The translations under genes were made by a program, and so were the position numbers. This document shows positions 38,801 through 49,760 of a DNA stretch of 64,000 nucleotides, piece after piece. The DNA is from Cyanoderma ruficeps (Eukaryota > Chordata > Aves > Passeriformes > Timaliidae): the NCBI GenBank assembly GCA_008694505.1, contig VZDJ01000301.1:3492850-3556849 (forward strand), read 5' to 3'. Within the stretch, counting starts at the first letter, position 1. Each line of letters begins with the position of its first letter. The notes under the pieces were generated by a model. It was not told where the DNA came from, did no database searches, and worked only from the letters and a program-made list of their open reading frames with translations.

Positions 38801-41800
38801 TGACTGATATTAGCATGCATACACCTTTAAAACAGATTTCAGGGAAATAGAATTTCATGTCTTGCCTAATGTCCCTGAAGGAAGATATATTATTTCAAGC
38901 TCTGTGAAAAATACTAAGAGAACTCATAACAGGCACATTCTTGAACCCATGCAGTTTCTCTCTTTAATGCGTTTGGCAAATGGGTTCATTTTCAACTGAG
39001 CCTGTTCATCACACACTTTGTTTTACTCACATTCCACTTTTCTGACATCACATTTGGCTCTCTACAGTGCTATCACTAATTGTTTCATCTGTTACTAATG
39101 AAATTACTACAGACATTTAATAATTGCAGGCCTGATATTATTCTAACTTTTTCTGTTTCCTTCAGCTTCAATGCTAGAATTTTTGAGAATCAGAACTAGA
39201 GCAAATAACTTGCTTGATTAGAAGCAGATAAATTTACAGTCAAAATTTTAATATTGTTCTTCACATATGTGGGCCCAGGGGTCAGGACTTGTAGAATACA
39301 AGTAGTATAAGCTTGTAGAAAATCATCAGTAAAATGCCTTTAGCACAGAAAGCCTTCTTGCTAATCTTTCAGGTGGTTGCAGGAAAAAAGTACCGTGTAA
39401 AATTTACAGTCTGGAAGACAAACTGCTCTAAAAGTGAGTTTGAAAAACTTAATGAAGACTGTACAGCCACATCAAACAGTGTAAGTAATGATAATCTTGC
39501 CAACTGTAATGGACAAATTCATTTGCATCAGAAACTGTAAACATTTTAGTAAAATCAAGTTGTGGGCCCTGTTACCTCTTTCAGTAAACTTTTGTTCCAA
39601 GAAGAAGGGCAGCTTTCACTATATGTAACCCAAGTTAAGAAACCCTGAAACTTAAACTGCAGCTGCAGGATCAGTGCTCACTGCAAAACCAAAGGAATTT
39701 CCTTTTGATAATAATCAGTCTAAGAAAGGAGAGGAGAAGGCTGCTGCCAAATGAAATTGCTGCAATACTCCTGACTCTGTGGATTTGCAGCAAAGGAAAA
39801 CATGAGACTGTTACTTGTGTGCAAAGGAATGACATTTCTGGAGTGCGTGTCATGCTGTTGATAGTGGGAAAATGTGTTCTGGACACTGGAAAGGAATGCT
39901 GATAGGGCCAGAAACCACTGGAAAGGGAGTTGTTTGGGGAGAGGGCTTTTATCTCCCATCTCTTTTCCCACCATATGAACAGTGCTTACCTGTGAGATTT
40001 TAGCATTTGTTAGTGCAGCAGGCACGAAAAAGAAAAAATAAGGCTTTATTTCAATTTCCCTATTTTTAGAAGGAAAAAACACTATAAATAAAAAAATTTC
40101 TTAGGAATATCATGAAGATTATGCAGTTAGTGCTTCAAATGTGATGGAGATGAAAAATCCAATTTCCAAGATCCAAACTGAAATCCAAAGCCGAACTAAA
40201 GTGTTCACACAGGCATACTATAACCTTGAAAAGCTAAGCCATGACGTGTCCCAACATAGAAGTATTCATCACTAAGATAGATTTCATAAATTATTTGATT
40301 AAAGTTCTAAGGATTTTAAAGTATTATTTTTAAAAAAGTTTCTTTTTCAGGCCCAAGTCTCTTCCTTTGTGTCTGAAGTTTTGGTGCCTCAATGTGTTGT
40401 TTTTGTTTTGTTCACAGGAATCACTGTCATGCGATGCACAAATTCACGTGATCCCGTGGCAGAATAAAATATACCCCGAGGTGAAGTGCACTGAAGAGCA
40501 GCAAACAGTAAGATTCTGCCAATTTCTTCCTACTCAGCCCCACTATGAACTAGTCCTGAATGCGAGTCACTTTGACAATCTCACAATGGAATACAAACAT
40601 TTTTATTATCAGATATTTCTGAGGACTGCAGAGACTCCAGTGTGACACTGAATAAAGACAAATTACCCTGCCCTCATAACTAATAACTTCACTGTGATCA
40701 GTACCTTCATAACTACATATTCATTTGTTATGCATCAACTCATGTCTCTCCTCTCTATTTTCACTACAATTTTTTATCCATATCAACTTTCAAATTTAGC
40801 TTCAACCAAATAACTCTGATTTGCAGTTAGATAAAGATCAGAGACCTTGGTGGAGAGAAATGAAACTTGTGTTGGACAGTGACTGTACACCATGTATTCA
40901 GCCTTTGTCTTCCAGTTGAATACTGATGAGGGAGTAGAGATGACTCAATAACAACAGAATGTTTGATATTATCAGCTTTAATCTCTGTGTGTTATTTCTA
41001 GGCAGCATTCTGAAATGCGTATGTCAAATCTATAAGTAAAAAATTGAATAGTTATATTTTATATAACAAAATGACACAGATCTTCTGGATATTCTGCCAT
41101 TTATGCTACTCAGAGATGTGCTCTCCTTCATCATAAATTGGTTCTATAATGGGAGTGCAACTCACTCTAACAAGTGCCAGGACATTTAGCCCTAGAATCC
41201 AACTATGTTGTTCATAAATTAAAACCAGTACATGTGTTTTGCTGTCTGTAATATAATTCCTCTCTTACACTGACAAAATTTCAGTGATACAGAAATTTTT
41301 CTTTTACTCATACAGCTGCTAAGATACTCCAGAATTATTTAGGAGGATGTTTATGTTTGTGTGCTAATCACAGAAGAGAGAATTATTTAGTTTAGATTTT
41401 AGTTTAAAAATCTTCCAAATGGTTCACGTACTGCAATGAGCCAGCTCCTGGATTTCCCACATCTAAAGCAATTGTTCTGTTTCATGTAACAAATGTGGCT
41501 ACTGTTGCAATGTTTTTTAGATGCTCTTTGCAAGAAGGCCTCCTGGATTCACACCTTTCCGGAGCACTGCTATGCTAAGCCAGGGACATGAAGTTTCATC
41601 TGCAGATAAAAATGAAGGAGAAAGTCAAAGCCCTAGCACAGAAACGAGGAAAGATGATGGACAGGAACCAGAAGGTGAAGGTGAACCTGACCATAAACAC
41701 AGGCACAAACACAGACATAAGCACAGGCATGGAGGTAAAAAGGATCGTGACAGTGACAAAAGGCATAGGCATGACATTGGTTGTGGGCACAGAAGTGGCC

Positions 41801-42216
41801 ATGGGTGTGGGCATAAAAAACACAGTAAAAAGAATAAACATAAGCATCCAAACTCCAAATCTTCTGAGGAGTCAGATGAAAGAGGTTTTAGTCAAAATGA
41901 AACCCTGCCATCATCCAGTCCTGAAACTGCACTGGAGCTGGTAGGTACAGGGGGTGCAAGGGAGGAAACCAGTACACCTGCAGAGCCACTAATTCTTCCT
42001 GATACTTCTTTATTTAATGGGTTGCCAGATCGCCCAGAGTCTCCTCACACCAGATGTCCTGGAAAACCATGGAAACAACTTGTGGGCTTTCCTGCCCCTC
42101 CTAGTTTTCCCAGAGAATTCACAAATGAGGATCTCTTGCCTTCTGCAGCAGAAAACATCGATCCAGCTACAGAAAACAACAACCAAGACTTTGATCTCAC
42201 AGATGCTTTAGCATAA
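26863..42216 (+). CDS. KNG1: High-molecular-weight kininogen, complete (607 residues)
   Basis: Plasma precursor of the vasoactive kinin, cysteine-protease inhibitor and contact-system cofactor. Exons: 26863-27066, 29961-30071, 30995-31079, 33303-33475, 35162-35269, 37197-37278, 37784-37950, 39373-39480, 40418-40507, 41521-42216; every junction keeps frame. Residues: signal peptide at the N-terminus (MKAFIVLAICC), then cystatin D1 (to about 133, FKAVDAALKKYN), D2 (about 134-255, with QVVAG at 191-195), D3 (about 256-375, with QVVAG at 310-314). D4 is the kinin (382-390), D5 is His-rich (434-485), and D6 has CPGKPWKQ and a C-terminal FDLTDALA, matching the human prekallikrein/factor XI-binding end. 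D1 lacks QVVAG, as in mammals. The start at 26863 was preferred over an upstream in-frame ATG at 26782 because it begins directly with the hydrophobic signal. Human HMW kininogen is 644 residues. Intron 1 holds a GC-rich patch (29290-29610); intron 5 holds SINE-like relics. Confidence 0.96.
36105..36205 (+). mobile_element. MIR-like ancient SINE fragment in KNG1 intron 5
   Basis: Contains aagcaagttacttaacc followed by gagtctgagtttccccagctgtga and a cacctcacctac-type end. This matches from memory the core and 3' half of MIR/CORE-SINE elements shared by amniotes. Heavily diverged and non-coding. Confidence 0.55.
36410..36478 (-). mobile_element. tRNA-derived SINE head or tRNA-like relic
   Basis: Read on the - strand it has an A-box-like tatagctcagtggtt and, about 30 nt later, a B-box-like ggttcaattct, the layout of RNA polymerase III internal promoters. 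No complete tRNA cloverleaf with a matching acceptor stem is evident. A SINE head (MIR-type) or decayed tRNA pseudogene is therefore more likely than a working tRNA. Confidence 0.5.
37096..37117 (+). repeat. (GGAA)n microsatellite with ambiguous base
   Basis: About five GGAA units ending at an N (37117), about 80 bp before KNG1 exon 6. The N suggests an assembly or base-call uncertainty at the repeat edge; it does not touch the splice acceptor. Confidence 0.85.
40508..40645 (+). other. In-frame read-through of KNG1 exon 9 (possible alternative C-terminus)
   Basis: If the exon 9 donor (gtaaga at 40508) is not used, the frame stays open for 45 more codons to TGA at 40643-40645, with two N-glycosylation sequons (NAS and NLT). 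An AATAAA follows at 40651-40656. Such a transcript would encode the three cystatin domains but no kinin, D5 or D6. This is an inference from sequence layout; no expression evidence is available here. Confidence 0.35.
40651..40656 (+). terminator. Intronic poly(A) signal candidate in KNG1 intron 9
   Basis: AATAAA five bases after the stop codon of the exon 9 read-through frame. The downstream region contains tcactgtgatcag and later T-rich sequence, an acceptable but not strong downstream element. Confidence 0.35.
41536..41562 (+). other. Kinin peptide (bradykinin/ornithokinin), RPPGFTPFR
   Basis: Nine codons near the start of exon 10 encode RPPGFTPFR, flanked by LFAR on the left and STAM on the right. 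Release by plasma kallikrein would cut after Arg381 and after Arg390. Thr6 is the sauropsid state, while Phe8 is as in mammalian bradykinin. From memory, the chicken peptide (ornithokinin) has Leu8. Confidence 0.95.
41692..41847 (+). other. KNG1 D5 histidine-rich, cysteine-containing segment
   Basis: Residues 434-485: repeated HKHR units, then a second His cluster with CGHRSGHGCGH, then HKKHSKKNKHKH. In mammals D5 binds Zn2+, heparin and cell surfaces. The two Cys (464 and 472) in a CGH-x5-CGH arrangement have no counterpart in human D5 as I recall it. The antisense open frames over this stretch are by-products of the repetitive codons. Confidence 0.8.
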
Positions 42217-42638
42217 TTCAAACTTTGTAGGATCCTTTTCAGAAATGTTACATAGAAAATAAGAATACTGCCTTTTGAAATGTATAAAACACAAAGAGGC
42301 AAAAGCTCATACTCTGTTAACTGAAATACTCAAGTAGGTCACCAGCACTTCTGGGGACCTAAGACCATATGGCAATAGTGTGTATATTTGCATATATTTG
42401 CAAATATGTAAATCAGTGTAACTCATCTGCCTCAATTTTCTATAAGCACAAACTGAATCACTGCATCAAATCTTACTGTATTATATTTAAAACAATGGCA
42501 GAAAGAATTTTGCTGATTACATGAAGAATCTTAACCAAACATAGGTAAAACAGAAGATAATATAGAACAAGGGTGCCTCTCTTAGATATGTGAAATAATT
42601 TTTCTCTGATTTATTGGAGTGGATCATTTAAAGAACAA

Positions 42639-42644
42639 AATAAA
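42639..42644 (+). terminator. KNG1 poly(A) signal candidate
   Basis: First AATAAA after the KNG1 stop, about 420 nt downstream, followed by T-rich sequence (ccttttcacc, atttcttt). A second AATAAA at 43022 could serve as a distal site. Confidence 0.55.
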
Positions 42645-44939
42645 ACAAAGTAACCTTTTCACCTATTAATTTCTTTAAACAAATCAATATTGCCACCAGT
42701 CTATCACTAGCGGTTGTTCTATTGGATAACAGGGACAGCTGAGGGAATCCTAAATAAAGCAGGTTTATTATTCCTTATACATATTAACTACCTAGACATG
42801 CACATTGATTGGCAGATTTTCATTCAGCAGAGATGCACAAATACTGCACATCAGATGACAAAATTATGAACTGTTGAGACACCTAAAATTTGTGTGCCTT
42901 CTTCCATTATTAGGTTGTGCATAATTTTGAGACTGGAATCATTTTTCTATTCTGGGTATCTTCCAAAGGTTGAGTTTTTGGTACCATGCATTAGCTAAAA
43001 GGCACCAAATATTTCTTGCAAAATAAAATATGTTTTCCCTCTGTATGAATGTGATAACTTATCCAGCCAAAAAAAAATAACACACAGCAATAAATAAATA
43101 TTTTAATGCCAGATCAGTTCACCAGTTTTAAATGCTACTCCAGCCAGCCCAGTAAACGGTTATTGACAGGGTGAGGTCCTACAAACGGCAACACTTCACT
43201 GATTTTGTTGTAAAAGACCACATTACTTGAAAGCACAGTGGAAATATCCTCCACCACAGCTGCAATTCTGCTCATCCCAGCTGCTAAGATTGCTGTGGCC
43301 TCAAGACTTTATACTCAACAGCTGGGAATGCATCCTTGGGTGTGCTGTGCTTCTACAGCCATCACCTCCCTGGTGAGGAGGAACTAGACAGGGAAAGTTG
43401 ACTCAGAGGATGCAAAAGAGATGGGAACAGGATCAAGAGGTCTTGGCATAAGAGGCAAAGGATGATCTGCAAAGAGGAGACAGCTACCAATAAAGGTCAG
43501 AAGACACGGAAGTGGGAAGAACAGAGGCAGGGTGGCATGATATGGTTGGGGTGAGAAGAACAAGAGAAAACAGCAAATTAGTGGCAAAAATTGAAACAGA
43601 GTGAATGGGATGGAAAAGTGGGTGAAGGTGAATCATCAAGGAGCTACAAAACACAGAAACTCAAGAAGGAGGGCAAGAACAAAAATAAAAAGCAAGAGAG
43701 GGATCTACCTCTCTGATTGTGGCAGGAGAGTCCCCAACACATCACAGAACAGAACTCGTACTGGCTGAATCTAAGCATTCCCTGAGAGTGTAGGCACACC
43801 TTCTGCTTTCAATGCCTGGTTCCTTTTTTTCTAATTGCATTAGGAAATCAATTAGAATGTATTGAAAAAGTAAAGAAATCTAAAATTAGAAACAGTGCCT
43901 GTGAGTATAAATTTGGCATGGTTGTGTGCATCTGAATTTTTTTTACACATCCCCATTGGCTGCCATATAGGGATGAATGGAGACAGACAGCCAGGTCTGT
44001 CCTGACTGATGGTATCAGAACCATTATACTTCCTTTTATCCTGAAAATAATCATTCAGAAGTCATACAAATTAGCTGGAGCCCAATTTTAAAGAAAGATA
44101 CAATAATAATCCCTGGATCCATCTAATCAAATCCAGCCTTTTAAATTAATTCCTTTCCTTCCAGCATAATATGCAAAGGCTATCTTCTTGTTTTGACAAA
44201 AACTAAACCTACAAAGCTACGCAAATGAAATCCTTGAGAGTTTTTTAGTTCTCCGCTTCTTTTCTTCTGAATATTTGATTGGTATGATTTTTTTCTGTAT
44301 ACTGAATTATTAACAGGAGTATAAGCTCAAAACAGTTTTTCTTTAAATTACAGTAGCAATTTAAGTAATTAATGCAAAATTACAATAAAGACATAAAGAT
44401 GCAAATATAAGAGAAACAAAGTTTTCTGCCCATTTCCAGTTTCCCTGATCTGAATGAAAAGACAGTCACACCCTTGATGTATTCTTCCCACAGAGCACAC
44501 ATACACAGCCATGAGTAGTGAGACACAGGACTGAGTGGTCGTTTACCACGTGCTATAATGATGACGTGAGGTTTCATTATTGTTTTACACAGAGATGACA
44601 ATTTCAACTTGTTCATATAATTTACAAAAGTAATTACTTTAAAAAAATCATTCTGGAACAAAAATCAGTGTTTCATGTCTAAAAATTCTGAACAGATGGT
44701 TTGGATATTTTTAGAATGGAACATTTCCATTTCTCATTGACGCGCTCCCACAGAAAGTTTCAATTATCACAAAACAGCATTTTCGGATGGAAGAATCTGC
44801 CGGGAGAAAACTCCTGACCAGGCCTGTTCCAGCTCAGCTGCTGAAGCTCTGCAAAACTCTCAGCTTCTCCTCCTGCTGGAATCACGCTGGAGCGCTTTGT
44901 CCAGGGCCCGCAGCGCCTAACGAGCACTTTCCTCCTTGG

Positions 44940-44953
44940 CCAGCAGATGGCAC
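44940..44953 (+). promoter_or_regulatory. CTCF-type motif
   Basis: CCAGCAGATGGCAC fits every position of the degenerate CTCF core CCASYAGRKGGCRS. It lies in a local GC-rich patch (about 44780-45010) between the liver gene cluster and housekeeping EIF4A2, a plausible place for an insulator. Motif match only. Confidence 0.45.
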
Positions 44954-47900
44954 ATTTTTTAATCGCAGGGCTTACGATCGCCAAATTTTGTCAGGTTTGT
45001 CATTGCCAGGAATGGTTTAGTAGGCTTAACACTCAGCGTTTCTTCTGGGTGAGTAACACTGTGGCTAAAAACACCCCATCTGTGTAATCTGTTTTAAATA
45101 TTAAGCTCTAGCAATAGAGCTTCTACGCTTGTCAGTTACTTACTTTAAGAAAAGTGTATAAATAACACTCTAAATGTAATTTCATGAATATGAAAAATAA
45201 GGACTACTCCCACTGCAGAAAAATTGCATTCTTACTGATACAGATAATTGGAACTAGGAGTCTGGGGTATGAAAATATGTCTGAATTAAACGTCTGTTTA
45301 CTCATACTGCTGACATCCACAGCCACATGATGGCCATCCTGCAGCTGTCTGAATTTAACGTGCTCCCTCCCTTGTTCACCCCATCTCTGACAATGGGACA
45401 AAACACATATTTTAACTGAACATATGCAAAATTCCTCAGCTTTACTATGGATGGATTATTGGATTTTTGCCATAATTCAGACACGACCTTTTCATCACAC
45501 TCAGCAGTTCCAATCATCCTCCAGTGCTATATTCACACAGTGTAAGCCACAGGAGAGAGCTGTGCAAACACCTGACATCAGAACATGTGGAGCATTAATG
45601 ATGAACACTGTGCTTTGATAGGATGTAAGAACCCATTTCCTTCCTTGTTTTCTCAGGTCTCTCAGCCAGCAAGGTAATTGCTCCCAATTCAGGAATAACA
45701 GCTCTGAGGATAAATGAGTAAGAATTAGAAATGACAATACTACATGGCCATTGTCATGTTGACACAGCTGTACCAAATACAGTGTACAAATTCCTCAAAT
45801 ATTCTTTAAAAATAACAATGGATATAGATACTTTCAATTCTGTAACCAGCTACTCACCCACAACTCCTAATTCTGCTGTGTTTACAAGACCACATTAGCG
45901 TAATGCAGCTCCCACAGTTTTAATTAAGCTTCATGTGCAAGTTCATTTGAGAGAATGTAATTAATAACACAATGTTTCTACTGCATTCTAAAATAAGAGG
46001 AAGGGTATGTTAAGGAGTAAAGAGTGAAGGTTTTTCTAGCTGGGTAAGGCATCTTGCTACAATGAATACTGTAGTACTGCAGCTCCTGCACTGGTTTCAA
46101 TCTGCTGCCTACTGAAAACCCAACCATAACCTTCAAACGAGTAACTCCTACCAGTATGGAGTAACAGGGACTAGAAACCTCACAGTGATTCTTTTCTCTT
46201 CTGCCATGACTGCTGATAGAGCAGATCTGTGAGTTGAAAATCAGGCTTTAAAATACTTACCTTACTAAAACTGAGCCACTGAAAATCAGAATTCCTTGCA
46301 GAATCCAGTCATGCCAAAGGAGTATGTTTGTTTTAATAATGCAAAGACAAAATACATTCATGAGAGGGCCTGTATGAATTTGGTGGATGCCTCTCCACCT
46401 TCCACTGGATGCACTTATCACAGGATCCAACAGACCACTTGGCTTGAAACAGAAGTACTATAGTTTGAGTGAAAAACAAGTGAACAAAACAAATCTGACT
46501 AAGGCAGAGAATGAACAAGGATGTATTTTTAACTGAAACATAGATTACTGTAAGAAAACTCAAACAGTTGGGCTAGACAAAAATTGAGGATTATTGATTT
46601 CAAGCTGGGGAACATAATGCTTATCACCAGAATATCAACAGGAGCTATTGCATGTTTAAAGAAAGACTTTGACCTATGTGCCCAAAACACTATAGTGCAG
46701 TGCCTTGAAAAATCCACCAGACACATGTAAAGGATCATTGTTTTATTTCTTATTCTAACCCTTAAGCATGTCAGCAGAAGTTAATTTCTTGCCATTTAAT
46801 CTAACAGAAAAAAAAAGACTAATGCTATAAAACATTATGAAGAAGTAAATGTACTATAACTGAATTCTCTTCCTTTTATGTGCAGTTGTTCTACAAGCTG
46901 TATACTGACTGAAGAGTAGAAATGTACACAAAATTACTAAAAACAAAGGGGTATAATGGGACACAACTCAGGCTCTGCAAAAGAAAAATCAGTTCCAGAA
47001 GAAATCCAGAATTCAGACTGATCATTTAAGCAGTCTTGTGACTGCTAAACTAAAATCTCCTGTTTGAGTGCAGAAGCCTGATTTTACGTTTTGCTGAGAA
47101 GTCTGTGCTCCCATTAACCTTAAATAGCATCGTGGGTGCTCAGCATTTCAAAAATCAGGCCCTGGACCACTCAGCCAAAGTCTATCGTGTGGAAATCTGA
47201 TATTACTTGGAGTGGTTGAGATGGAAATTGAGCAGTGCAACACCTCAAAAAGGTAATTATGGGCAGCATTAGCCATCAAAGTAGCTTTTATATTTTACAG
47301 CGTTTTGGGAATTGGTGAAAGTCCTGGCATTAACCACAGCAGCACTAGTGGCTTAACAGCTTTTTTTCCTGGCCCAAATACAGAGATTAGAGTGTTCTGG
47401 ACAATATTTGCCATACTTCCTTTTTCTCTTGATCATTCCCACAATACAAACCAGGTGGAAGAAGCAGGCAAACCAAGCCTAAACTACAAGACCACCTCGT
47501 TCTTCAGAATCCAGTACAAACGTGTGGACAGATTAGTAGATTTACAAACAACTCCTCAGTCTTGTTCAGCTTCATTAAATTGCTTTTCTATCATAAGACA
47601 ACCAAGATGCCTCTGAAACTTTGACTCAAGTTGATAGATCTGTGGGTTGTAGCTGACAGATTGGCATAGGAACAGCAGCAATATGAAGGTTATAAAGGGA
47701 GTGCATTCCACTCCAGACATTTCTGTATCAGCACTACAGTAGTTCTGCTCTTTTTCACTGTAAACATATACTAGCCACCATCAGTCCATCAACTGGAACC
47801 AATAAATATTCATACTATTTGGAAATTCATGAGAACAGCTTGTCATTTAGCAACCTTGTGCTTCTGCCCACCCCTTTGCCAATGAAAAACTACTACATTG

Positions 47901-49714
47901 ATCTTAGACTGCAAAACTAACCGTCCACTAAATATTTATATGAGGCAACTAAATTTCTGTCTGGACAGGGTCCATCCATTCCTTGTTTAGCACTTATTCT
48001 ACAAACAGGTGTTTATTGTACAGTCATACTTGTTTGAATAATCACCTCATGTCTCTGAAGAACCCAAACTGGTTTGACTCAAAAGTTCAGTGATCTCAGC
48101 TGAAATGCAGCACCTAATGTTCTGTGAAATCAGCCCGAACACAATTATTCACTCAGCAAGGCACTATTAATTGTTCAGAGGAGACTAAACCCCTTGCTGA
48201 CATTGAACTGCCAGGGGATGCCTCAGTCATGGACTAAGACTTGAACTTCACATGCACTGGCTCAGAGAACCCCCAGAAACCTTAACAGGATGTTATCAAC
48301 CCCAAGTGCACTGGGTAACAAAATAAATCAAAACAATAGTTCTAACGAATGCAGAAGAACTTTCTGTAGCTTACAAGTTTGACAAAATGAGTCTGGCTAG
48401 TAAAAATACACTTGAACATCCAATTCCACATGACAAACTTTGGAAATGGAAACTTATGTGTTCATGATTGATAAATCTTGCCCAGTGCCATTCATGACTG
48501 GGAAATGTATGAGCTAAACTCTATACACTCAAAGCATAACAATTTCCCAGTGAGAAATGGTAATATTAAAAATAAAAATCTGAATCCCTAATATTTTCAG
48601 TCTGAATTACTCAGTCTTACTACCAGGCTGCTAGAGAAAAAAAATCATTCTGACCCAAACTGCAAATAGACTCCAGGAGAACAGTCAAACATTATTTGAT
48701 AAATGGTGATATAGTACAAAACAAGGAATTGTGAGAAAAGGCTGATCTATCCAAGCACACTCAATAACACAGCAAACAGATGGTTAAGCAATACTAACAC
48801 AGGAGCCCCAACATAGCTAAGACAGTGTTATTGCTGCCTCCACAGTTTGTTTTATTCTCCTCAAGGCCCCACTGTGCAAACATGGCAGGTGTGCTGGGTT
48901 TGCTGTGCAGGGCACACGGGTTCAGCTGCCTCAGAAACATCCTCATGACTGGGAGCAGGAGCAGGTGAAGGATAGCAAAAGTATGTAACATGATAGACAG
49001 ATGTACAAACGGCAGCAGCAGCTTTTGCATGAGTGTGTTGCAGGTATGGCTTCAATGATATTGAAGCCTTAAACTAAAAAGCTCACCCCATTAAAGAGAT
49101 CCCACAGAAAGCATGTGTGATGTTGGTTCTACAGTCAGTATGCTTGAGTATCTAATATTATTTTTTATTTATTTATTATACATTTCCACTCAAAAGACAT
49201 CTACTTAAGATAACAGAAGACAAAAGATCATTGATAAAAGGTTGATAACACATCAACATATCACAACAATCTTACCACAAAAAATGTAATTTCACTTGCA
49301 TTTTGAAAGGTTTCACAGCACTGCACAGCTGAATATAACTGAGACATTTTAATACATACAAACCACATTCATCAGCTCAAGATTATCTGAATTTTCTACC
49401 AGCGCTTTTTCTTCTTGTTTATCTCCCTACTGAGTTTTTTCATGGCTGTCTTTACCCAAGGTAATAACGATAATGCCAAAATAGTATCAAAAAGCAGCTA
49501 CCTTGAAGCAGCAGTGAGTATTTTCTAAAGGAAAAACTCACTCTTCTCCCTCCTTTCTTTGCAGCATTTCCTCCTGAAAGCATGGGAGTGTGCTTGCTTG
49601 CTCATCACTCCTGCTACCCTAAACAACTGAGATAGCTTTGTTCTTCTGCACCAGCAGTTCTGCTCATGAACAGACACTGAATTTCCTTTTTTAGACAGCA
49701 AGGACGCAGACTTT

Positions 49715-49760
49715 CTTCCTCCTCTCCCTCCCTCTGCCTCGCCTCCCCTCCCCCTCCTAC
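49715..49760 (+). repeat. Polypyrimidine tract
   Basis: A run of tcctcctctccctccc-type sequence with almost no purines. No function can be assigned; it could adopt H-DNA or be a remnant microsatellite. Confidence 0.6.

Noticed and set aside
41596..41858. Antisense open frames opposite KNG1 D5
   Set aside because: Generated by repetitive His/Lys/Arg codons; biased composition and no splice or promoter context.
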